This document shows positions 16,116 to 22,104 of a stretch of 35,174 nt of DNA, one piece after another. The number at the start of each line of letters is the position of its first letter. Within the stretch, counting starts at the first letter, position 1. The position numbers and the translations under genes were made by a program. The notes below the pieces were generated by a model. The model searched no databases. It worked only from the letters and a program-made list of their open reading frames with translations, and was not told the origin of the DNA. The stretch is from Bacteroidota bacterium (GTDB taxonomy: Bacteria; Bacteroidota; Bacteroidia; Bacteroidales; Lentimicrobiaceae), in NCBI GenBank assembly GCA_023434665.1, contig JAEYSM010000076.1, positions 1-35,174 of the forward strand, read 5' to 3'.

Positions 16116-16934
16116 TTACCAATTCTGAAATGTAATTTCTGAATTATGATTGCCCCATTGGTTATGGTCAGAAATACTTCCACCAGCTGCTCTTTGATAT
16201 TGAGCTGAATAGTTGTTTATACCAAATTGATCTGCATATGCTTTATTATCCATGGTACCTCCTTCAACTACACCCATTAGTTGATAAGCTGTATTATGCT
16301 CACCAATCTGAGATATCCAGCCATAGTTATTAATTTCATTTACTTCGCCAGCAAAATCGTTTCCTTCTATGGTTTGATTTGCAAAGTTAGAGTATCCATT
16401 CTGCCTGATGTCGAAAGTGTTGTAATCAACATTAGCTCCATTACCTATTCCACCCATATATTGGAATCCTTCATTATACTCTCCGTACTGATAGATGGTG
16501 GCGATATTGCCTTGTCCATTTTGATGGATTAATCCATCATTGTGGTTGCCTTCCTGACGAACCAGTCCATCATTTCTGTTGCCATCCTGATTGATCCATG
16601 CATCATTGTTAACGCCATATTGATTTACCCATGCTTCATGTCCAAACCATACCTGGTTAACATTTGAATTATTGTTATCACCTTGTTGCTAAATCCATGC
16701 TTTTTGGCCTCCTCCGCCATAGCCATTATTGTTTTGATAAAGAATATTGTTGTTAGAATATCCGATTTGATCAACCCACGCGCTGTTGCCGACAAGACCA
16801 GCAGCTTCCTGGTTACGCAGCTGAGTTACTGTTGATTCATTGTACTCACCTGTTTGATTAACCAGATCATAATGCTGTGCCATAATAATCCCACTGCATG
16901 CTAAAAATGCAATCATTAAAACTAATTTTTTCAT
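16116..16934 (-). pseudogene. curlin-repeat protein (CsgA-like major subunit) with in-frame TAG
   Basis: From ATG at 16934 the frame runs for 81 codons, hits TAG at 16691-16689, then continues open in the same frame to a stop at 16116, 272 positions in all. Both sides of the stop are curlin repeats: AWVDQIGYSN and QKAWI before; QQGDNNNSNVNQVW, AWVNQYGVNND, AWINQDGNRND, LVRQEGNHND, LIHQNGQGN and IYQYGEYNE after. The signal peptide is MKKLVLMIAFLACSGIIMAQ. The stop sits at a repeat position where Asn/Asp or a similar residue is expected, and a single C-to-T change of a Gln CAG codon would produce it. As read, only a short N-terminal fragment with two or three repeats could be made. It could be a true nonsense allele or a sequencing error. 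Confidence 0.85.
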
Positions 16935-17098
16935 TTTTTTAAGTTTTTGTTGTTAATAAAAAAAGTGTATTATGAACTCGGGTCATAACCTGTTCTGCTC
17001 CAAATAACAACTAATTAGCACTCGGGGGCGTGGGGAAGGGGTAGTGGCGTGCACCAAGAAACAAAAGAAAAAGATAGATTTCCACGAAAAAAAGTTGT

Positions 17099-17129
17099 CA
17101 AATATACAACTTTTAAAACGTTTTGTCAA
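17099..17129 (-). promoter_or_regulatory. promoter of the csgA-csgB-like operon
   Basis: On the minus strand TTG (17129-17127), 20 nt, TATATTTG (17106-17099): a full -33/-7 match. Transcription would start near 17094, leaving a leader of about 160 nt before the csgA-like ATG. This means the curlin subunits are expressed separately from the upstream csgE-G genes. Confidence 0.7.
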
Positions 17130-17216
17130 GTATAATAATTAAATACCTATAAAAATAAATTTAAACCTTACGTAAGATTTATATATAAAATAGTCAAACA
17201 TGTATTAAACATAGAA

Positions 17217-18242
17217 TTATCGGAATTCTGGTAAGATAGCATCTTCAACTAAAATTTTTCTGTGAAGACCATTAATACTCATAATCACAATATTTGATTG
17301 TCCATATCCTGTATTATTCTGATTTACGCAGATTACCTTTGATCCATCAGGTGAAAATCGGGGAAATAAATCATTGGTTCCAGGTTGCTTGGTTATTGAT
17401 AAGTCTAGCTCAATGGTATCATTTATAGATTTCAAATAAATACGGGAATCTAATTGTCTTCCATCCCATGAATTCAATCCTTCTGCATCTCTGGTGAACA
17501 TTATTTCCTGCCCATCAATAGAAAATACCGGATTCTGGATAATTCCCGGCAGATTTTCCACAAACAGGGTCATGTCAGAACCATCTGGGTTCATAATATA
17601 TAATTCATTATCAAATGGATTGTTTCCTGTGGTCTGAACAACAATTTTATTGGTATAGCCTGACCAGTCGCATGATGTAAAATGCCTGTTTTCCGGAGCT
17701 GTGGCTATTGTTGATAATCCTGATCCATCTTTATTCACAACGTAAAGTAGATTATGATTGGGAAAAACGATTCTGTTCCCATCTGGTGACCAACAAAATC
17801 CATATCCCGGATTATAATTTCCTGCGATAGGAACATTGGTGACTTTCCGGACATTATTACCTTCTTTATCCATTGTATGGATATGCAAACCAAGATCTCT
17901 GTTCGAAATGAAAGCTATTTCCTTTGTTACTCTGTTAACCCTTGAACACCAGTCAATATTGGATGGAGAATTAGTAATCCTATGAATTTTTTCATCAATG
18001 GTATCATTAATATAAATATCATAATTGTTATTTACAGATCTGGAAAAAGATACATGTCCATAGGGCATACTGCGGGTAGAGAAAGTCCATATCTCACTTT
18101 GAGCAATAGTCGAATCCTTATGGATTGCTGATACCTGCCAGTAATAAGTGTTATTATATTTCAGATCTGTAATAACAAACAAATTATCTGTTAAATCAGA
18201 TTGATCAAATAGTGGTCCGTTATCTGGTGATTCATACATAAC
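17217..18242 (-). pseudogene. 3' half of the split curli-locus lipoprotein gene: end of FN3-like domain plus TolB-type propeller
   Basis: About 340 residues. They begin inside a fibronectin-type-III-like domain (MYESPDNGPLFDQSDL, NNTYYWQVSAIHKD, SEIWTFSTRSMP) and continue as a TolB/PD40 six-bladed beta-propeller (FCWSPDGNRIVFPNHN, PVFSIDGQEIMFTRD, FPRFSPDGSKVICVN). It has no signal peptide and starts mid-domain, so it cannot be a complete gene. The missing first half of the FN3 domain, ending DSLTYRV, is found 3 kb away at 21237 on the same strand. Joining at GTT gives DSLTYR-V-MYESPDNG in one frame, exactly the strand order of such domains. The intervening DNA is the radical SAM insert. The original protein would be a surface or periplasmic lipoprotein of the curli locus; its role is unknown. 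Confidence 0.8.
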
Positions 18243-18243
18243 G

Positions 18244-18368
18244 AACGAAGCTAAGTGCAGGCGGGCATTTCAAAGCACTAAACATCCAATAAACAACAAT
18301 GCCTATTTAATGTAAGATGCTTCAATTCAGCACTATCTGCCCGCTTGCATTTAGCTTTTGTTGGCAAC
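18244..18368. repeat. attC-like imperfect hairpin at the insert's end
   Basis: GCTAAGTGCAGGCGGGCA (18250-18267) pairs over all 18 positions with TGCCCGCTTGCATTTAGC (18338-18355), with two G-T wobbles on the plus strand, around a loop of about 70 nt. Outside it, GAAC (18243-18246) and GTT (18360-18362) extend the pairing with bulges, and GTTGGCAAC follows at 18360-18368. Long imperfect stems with a variable terminal loop are typical of attC sites. No homologous element is known to me. Confidence 0.65.
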
Positions 18369-18374
18369 TGGGCG
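18358..18374 (+). repeat. inverted repeat copy 1 of the insert
   Basis: TTGTTGGCAACTGGGCG on the plus strand. Its partner at 21220-21236 reads TTGTTGGCAACAAGGCG on the minus strand: 15 of 17 positions agree, and the two face inward. Confidence 0.7.
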
Positions 18375-18410
18375 TTTTCCCTCTATTTTAAAACATTAGT
18401 AACAAAAAAA

Positions 18411-18917
18411 TTAAGGTCGTGTCTTACTCATTTTAAAAGCTGCAAATATTGGAGCAACAATTAAGCAAAGTATAAAAAATAAAATAATAAACACATTTAT
18501 ACCTGAGCGATTAAAAATCATTGAGGAAACCTGGGAAATGTTTATATAAAGGATTAACAAACAAACAGTCATTTTCATAAAAGAAATTGTTCGTTTACCT
18601 GTTTTATATAACAATTCTGCATTACGTTCACTTACTTCAACTGGAAAATTAAAAACATGAGGAAATTTGTTTAAATACGTCATTCCTATAAATGTTAATA
18701 ATGCCGTTAAGGGTAGGATGAGCAACAACCACTTAGAACCAAATGAATCTGCTTGACCAAGTGCATTGTAATGTATTGCCACACTATTTGGGTATTTGCC
18801 CCAATAGTAAGCAATAATGATAAATGTAAGTGCTAAAGAAATAATTGAGATACTCTCGAAAAAGTAATCCAATTTTGTTTTTTTTATATAAATCCTTGGG
18901 CGCATCATGACTTTCAA
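18411..18917 (-). CDS. DUF1648 membrane protein
   Basis: 168 residues with four predicted membrane segments (about 23-40, 64-81, 110-128 and 138-158). The DUF1648 signature between segments 1 and 2 is YPNSVAIHYNALGQADSFGSK. DUF1648 occurs in SdpI-type immunity proteins and other small membrane proteins; whether this one is an immunity or transport factor is not known. Its start is one base after the stop of the lipoprotein gene, so the two are translated together. It is the last gene of the insert, just before the hairpin. Confidence 0.8.
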   Translation of the reverse strand: MKVMMRPRIYIKKTKLDYFFESISIISLALTFIIIAYYWGKYPNSVAIHYNALGQADSFGSKWLLLILPLTALLTFIGMTYLNKFPHVFNFPVEVSERNAELLYKTGKRTISFMKMTVCLLILYINISQVSSMIFNRSGINVFIILFFILCLIVAPIFAAFKMSKTRP

Positions 18918-18918
18918 A

Positions 18919-19842
18919 TTAGTTTGAAATTTGTTTCAAATTGAGAGCAATGACTTGCTTAAGCGCTTCTTTATTTACATTTACTAACTTATCCGGAAAT
19001 TCATTTTCAAGAATTGTAATAAATTCTGTCATTTGGGCTTGCTCATATTCAGATAGCATCATATAAGTATCATTAGGTTGTCCTCCATTCAAAGCCCATA
19101 TCTGTAATAATAGAGGATCATTGTTAATTAATGGTGTCGGGGAATCATTATTTGCCCATGTTTTCCATATCCATGTACCGGCTGCTGCAGCAACTACGAC
19201 AGTACCTCCTCCTACAACACTTACTGCTACAGCGTGTGAAGCAACGATAGCCCAAACAGCTACAATAGCACCGACAGCAACCGCAACTACAAAAGCTACA
19301 ACACTGCTATCACCATTATTTAAGCTCATTAGTGAAAGTAAAGCAGGGTTTGCCTCGATTAATTTGTTAATACGTTCTACGTCAGCAATTTGAAAATTCG
19401 TAATTAGGTTTTTTTCTTTACAAAGGCGAATAATTTCTTCAATGTTATTTTGCTGAATTGCATTGTAAAGATCAATATCAGCTATTGCAGTAATTAGTTT
19501 GATCAAATCGTCATCCAAAGAAACAATTAAGCCAGAGAATCCAGATGATTCAATATAAAGATTAGGATTAGCAAGAAATCGTGAAGCATTATTCCTATCT
19601 TGCAGGATATCCAATGAAAGTTTGTTAATAAAGTCGAAATATTTCCTATCCTCTTCACTTACTTGAATATTTAGTAAAATGTGAGAATTACCATTCTTTA
19701 GCAACGTTTGGATATTTTTGTTGATATCAGGTACAGATTTATCAACATATAGTAAATCATAATCCTTTACACAAGATTCTAAAAGCAAAGTTGATGCTAA
19801 TGCACCTGAAATGATTTGTTTGTAACTCGGTTTCCTTTTCAT
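18919..19842 (-). CDS. putative lipoprotein with Ala/Val/Gly-rich segment, candidate radical SAM substrate
   Basis: A 307-residue protein of no family I recognise. The N-terminus MKRKPSYKQIISGALASTLLLESC looks like a lipoprotein signal (LESC lipobox, Cys24). Residues 25-174 are helical and polar. Residues 179-224 form a striking Ala/Val/Gly-rich stretch (VVAFVVAVAVGAIVAVWAIV, then VAVSVVGGGTVVVAAAAG). The tail 225-307 is polar and acidic. It follows the radical SAM gene by 13 nt and is joined to the DUF1648 gene by 1 nt. Such a stretch could be a membrane hairpin, or a core like those of proteusins whose Val/Ala-rich region is changed by radical SAM epimerases. Gene order favours it being the enzyme's target, but this is inference. 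Confidence 0.7.
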   Translation of the reverse strand: MKRKPSYKQIISGALASTLLLESCVKDYDLLYVDKSVPDINKNIQTLLKNGNSHILLNIQVSEEDRKYFDFINKLSLDILQDRNNASRFLANPNLYIESSGFSGLIVSLDDDLIKLITAIADIDLYNAIQQNNIEEIIRLCKEKNLITNFQIADVERINKLIEANPALLSLMSLNNGDSSVVAFVVAVAVGAIVAVWAIVASHAVAVSVVGGGTVVVAAAAGTWIWKTWANNDSPTPLINNDPLLLQIWALNGGQPNDTYMMLSEYEQAQMTEFITILENEFPDKLVNVNKEALKQVIALNLKQISN

Positions 19843-19855
19843 TGGTTTTAAATTT

Positions 19856-20884
19856 TTAAGTTAGACACTGTGATTTTGTATACAGAGAGTATTTTAATAA
19901 TACTCTAACCATAACCTCCTTGTAGTTTTCTTGAAGAATCTTTATGTTTTCTTGTTCTTTGAAAATTTCTGAACAAATATTACATATATGACCAGTAATA
20001 AATCCATGTTGAACTCCTCGTTTTTCATAAATAAATTTCAAAATACTCATCGGGCCTTCAATAAAAAGCCAAATCTTGAGGAAGTCTTGAAACTGTGATT
20101 CGTACAGATGATTTATTTCACTTTCTTTTACACTACCTAATCTTAAAGGAATTATATATTCGCTGGTTAACCCACAACAAGAAATCATTTGAGAATATGG
20201 ATTAATTGCTATAGTATTAAACAAAGATGTACATCCTTTTGAATTATCATTGTAAACTATCAAATCATTATATGAAATCTCAGATTCTTTATTGAACTTT
20301 ATCCAAACTCCACTTTCAATTTTTAAAACCGGTTTTACTCCATTTGCAGGGAACAGATATTTTTTGAGTCTCTCGTCTTGGAAAAAATTCTCAACTTTAA
20401 ATAAGGATTTATCATGTTTTTCAACATTTACAACACATGTGAGACCTAAATCCACAGATGCCATACAACCATAAACAATATTGTCATAAGGCACCCATTC
20501 AAGGTGATCATCTCCGGTACTAAAATTTATTTCATATAACCCAGCATTAATTAATTTTTTTAATTTTCTATACGCAATACTATAGCTTTTAGCCCAATAT
20601 CCGTTTGTAACTATTCTAACGAGAAGTCCGTTTTCTTGACCATATTTAATTATTTCATAAATTTTATTACCTAGGATTAAACATTCACCGCCTGTAAGTA
20701 CTAAGACTTTTAGAGTGCTTTTATATGCAGATAAACTCTTGTCGATATAAAATTTCATTTCATCGACACTTAATTGCTCTCTAATCTTAGGATTGCATCC
20801 AAAACAGCAATTTTTGCAGGCTGCAGTGCATTTATAAGTAGTTAATAATGAAATGGTCTTCGGCGGAATTATTGTAATTGACAT
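19856..20884 (-). CDS. radical SAM enzyme with C-terminal Cys cluster (SPASM-like)
   Basis: 342 residues. The radical SAM cluster motif is C19-x3-C23-x2-C26 (YKCTAACKNC), followed by a further FGC, and GGE at 65-67 (VLTGGECL) contributes to SAM binding. The C-terminal part has more cysteines (KGCTSLF, MISCCGLTSEYI, HICNICSEIF), as in SPASM or twitch auxiliary-cluster domains of peptide-modifying enzymes. It therefore probably modifies a ribosomal peptide or protein, and the lipoprotein gene 13 nt downstream is the natural candidate. The reaction (epimerisation, crosslink, other) cannot be told. It is preceded by a -7 box overlapping a perfect 6-bp dyad, and by the wHTH gene. Confidence 0.88.
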   Translation of the reverse strand: MSITIIPPKTISLLTTYKCTAACKNCCFGCNPKIREQLSVDEMKFYIDKSLSAYKSTLKVLVLTGGECLILGNKIYEIIKYGQENGLLVRIVTNGYWAKSYSIAYRKLKKLINAGLYEINFSTGDDHLEWVPYDNIVYGCMASVDLGLTCVVNVEKHDKSLFKVENFFQDERLKKYLFPANGVKPVLKIESGVWIKFNKESEISYNDLIVYNDNSKGCTSLFNTIAINPYSQMISCCGLTSEYIIPLRLGSVKESEINHLYESQFQDFLKIWLFIEGPMSILKFIYEKRGVQHGFITGHICNICSEIFKEQENIKILQENYKEVMVRVLLKYSLYTKSQCLT

Positions 20885-20934
20885 CGTTAAAAAAATTAGT
20901 TTAATTTAACAGGGAACAAAGAAAAGGAAACCAA

Positions 20935-20953
20935 ACTATCAAAATTAGATAGT
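20935..20953 (-). promoter_or_regulatory. -7 box overlapped by a 6-bp dyad (putative operator) before the radical SAM gene
   Basis: ACTATC-N7-GATAGT (20935-20953) is a perfect inverted repeat. Its spacer and inner base make TAATTTTG on the minus strand (20947-20940), a consensus -7 box about 55 nt before the radical SAM ATG. No -33 TTG is at the ideal distance. A GATAGT half-site also occurs at 21203-21208, upstream of the wHTH gene. An operator for the wHTH protein is a guess. Confidence 0.4.
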
Positions 20954-20959
20954 GGACTG

Positions 20960-21172
20960 TCATTTTTCATCATCAATTAATAGATAATAAGTTTTTCTGT
21001 ATGTGCAATATCCAATTTTATATCCGAGCATTCTTAAGTCAGATATATATCTATATAATGTAGGCAATGAAACACATTTTCTTATACTAAGTGCTGCAGC
21101 AGTACCTGTTTTTTCTTTTTTAATCAATTCAAGAATGTAATCAAGTTTCTGTTTTTTATCTACAAAATTCAT
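20960..21172 (-). CDS. small winged-helix DNA-binding protein
   Basis: 70 residues from ATG at 21172 (MNFVDKKQKLDYILELIKKE), a better start than an upstream TTG. The helix-turn-helix is KTGTAAALSIRKCVSLPTLY with recognition helix LPTLYRYISDLRMLG, followed by the wing YKIGYCTYRKTYYLL. This is the pattern of the HTH_11/DeoR-type fold reduced to the DNA-binding domain. It is the first gene of the insert. It overlaps by 4 bp (ATGA) the end of the frame read through from the broken host lipoprotein gene. It probably regulates the radical SAM genes. Confidence 0.7.
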   Translation of the reverse strand: MNFVDKKQKLDYILELIKKEKTGTAAALSIRKCVSLPTLYRYISDLRMLGYKIGYCTYRKTYYLLIDDEK

Positions 21173-21219
21173 AACCTGCAATTTTTAAGTTTTTTTTTCT
21201 TGGATAGTTTGTTTTTTAT

Positions 21220-21236
21220 CGCCTTGTTGCCAACAA
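21220..21236 (-). repeat. inverted repeat copy 2 of the insert (R'-like end)
   Basis: TTGTTGGCAACAAGGCG on the minus strand at the point where the host lipoprotein frame is broken; partner of 18358-18374. Confidence 0.7.
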
Positions 21237-21712
21237 CACGATATGTAAGGCTATCCAGGAAGTCAGGATTATGAAGATTTATCTCCCATTTCAAGGTATC
21301 GGTTGTTTCTTGACTAACTGATTCATTTGCAGGAAAAGGGTTCACAATTTTGCCTGATGCCCATGTTGTTTCAATGTTCAAATACTCGATTAAAACAGTG
21401 ACATCAGAATTCTTTAGCGGAAGCACCTGAATAGTAACTGAGCTTACCTTGTAATTTTTCTTTTTTGTTGTGATTACAATTTCTCCAATCGGAACATCTT
21501 GAATATCAAACCGACCATCATTTCCTGTAATCACACTACTGGAGGCAGGACTGGTTGTGATTGATACTCCGGTTATTGGTTGATCTGTTGATGCATCCAG
21601 CACAATGCCTGATATAGAACCCATATTCTTGAATGTCAGTGGTTTCTTCACAAGAAATAAGCAAAATGGCTCCCAAAAATGCCATCAGATAGTGTTTGTA
21701 TTTGCTTAACAT
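21237..21712 (-). pseudogene. 5' half of the split curli-locus lipoprotein gene, also frameshifted
   Basis: ATG at 21712, 8 nt after the CsgH-like stop, starts MLSKYKHYLMAFLGAILLIS-CEETTDIQEY, a lipoprotein signal with lipobox LISC. The frame then shifts: the continuing protein GSISGIVLDASTDQPITGVS is in the +1 frame. Dropping one G of the GGG at 21622-21620 gives CEETTDIQEYGSISGIVLD, so a 1-nt insertion there explains it. A carboxypeptidase-regulatory-like beta domain follows (about 70 residues), then the first half of an FN3-like domain (PFPANESVSQETTDTLKW, DSLTYRV), where the 3-kb insert begins. Past the junction the frame runs on to a stop at 21169 in insert sequence. The 3' half is at 17217-18242. 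Confidence 0.8.
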
Positions 21713-21720
21713 AATTCTGT

Positions 21721-22104
21721 TTATTGGTGATTTTTGTAAGGATACTCAAGTAATATTGATTTAATAATGTCGGGACCTTTGTAAATCTTTAAACGAACCT
21801 GGCATTTCCCATCTTGATCTATGCTTACAGAAGAACTAGATAAATCAACGGTTTTGCCCGGCGTAATCTCCAGAGTTCCACTTTGTTTTTGTTGCGATGT
21901 CCCACTCTTACTCACTTTTATGATTTCCATTTCGTAGTAGTATGTTTCGGTTAAAATGGAATTATTGGTCAGAACTCCAATAAATGTTACAATTTCAATG
22001 CTGTCTTTGACAATTATATTTGCAATAACTGTTGAATCTTTCGCCTGTCCATATCCTACCATGGCAAATGCCAGGAATGCTATAAAACTAAATAGTTGTT
22101 TCAT
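21721..22104 (-). CDS. CsgH-like curli chaperone candidate
   Basis: 127 residues with signal peptide MKQLFSFIAFLAFAMVGYGQ and an all-beta mature part. The segment KQSGTLEITPGKTVDLSSSS resembles the SG.F.L..GE...LS motif of CsgC/CsgH-type curlin chaperones, which hold curlin soluble in the periplasm. The similarity is short and judged by eye. The start overlaps the csgG stop (ATGA), so it is translationally coupled to csgG, which supports a curli role. Confidence 0.6.
   Translation of the reverse strand: MKQLFSFIAFLAFAMVGYGQAKDSTVIANIIVKDSIEIVTFIGVLTNNSILTETYYYEMEIIKVSKSGTSQQKQSGTLEITPGKTVDLSSSSVSIDQDGKCQVRLKIYKGPDIIKSILLEYPYKNHQ

Larger units (their letters stand above)
18242..21236 (-). mobile_element. 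approx. 3.0-kb cassette-like insertion carrying wHTH, radical SAM, lipoprotein and DUF1648 genes
   Basis: The segment interrupts the curli-locus lipoprotein gene. On the minus strand the host reads ..TATCGTG up to 21237, then TTGTTGGCAACAAGGCG.. begins the insert; at the other end the insert finishes ..CTTCGTTCG at 18242 and the host resumes TTATGTATGAA. Removing it at G/TT restores the reading frame (YRVMYES; shifting by one GTT also stays in frame). All four internal genes point the same way and a long hairpin sits at their 3' side. The starting TTGTTGGCAAC is the exact complement of GTTGCCAACAA at the beginning of the hairpin region. This is the layout of an integron gene cassette (R' at the 5' end, attC at the 3' end), although the core does not match the canonical GTTRRRY. 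No integrase or transposase is present. The end positions are uncertain by about 3 nt. Confidence 0.6.

Noticed and set aside
16116..16934. Short repeats in DNA that might suggest a CRISPR or satellite array
   Set aside because: The periodicity is coding: it follows the curlin protein repeat, with no fixed spacer length or identical repeats.
19121..19393. Plus-strand frame of 90 codons, Ala/Thr-rich, opposite the lipoprotein
   Set aside because: It is the reverse image of the Ala/Val-rich codons (GCN/GTN) of the minus-strand gene; no promoter or start context.
21191..21199. Nine-A run on the minus strand near the end of the frame read out of the broken lipoprotein gene, as a programmed slippage site
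   Set aside because: The run lies inside the inserted DNA, past the point where the host gene is broken, so the frame has no evolved function there.
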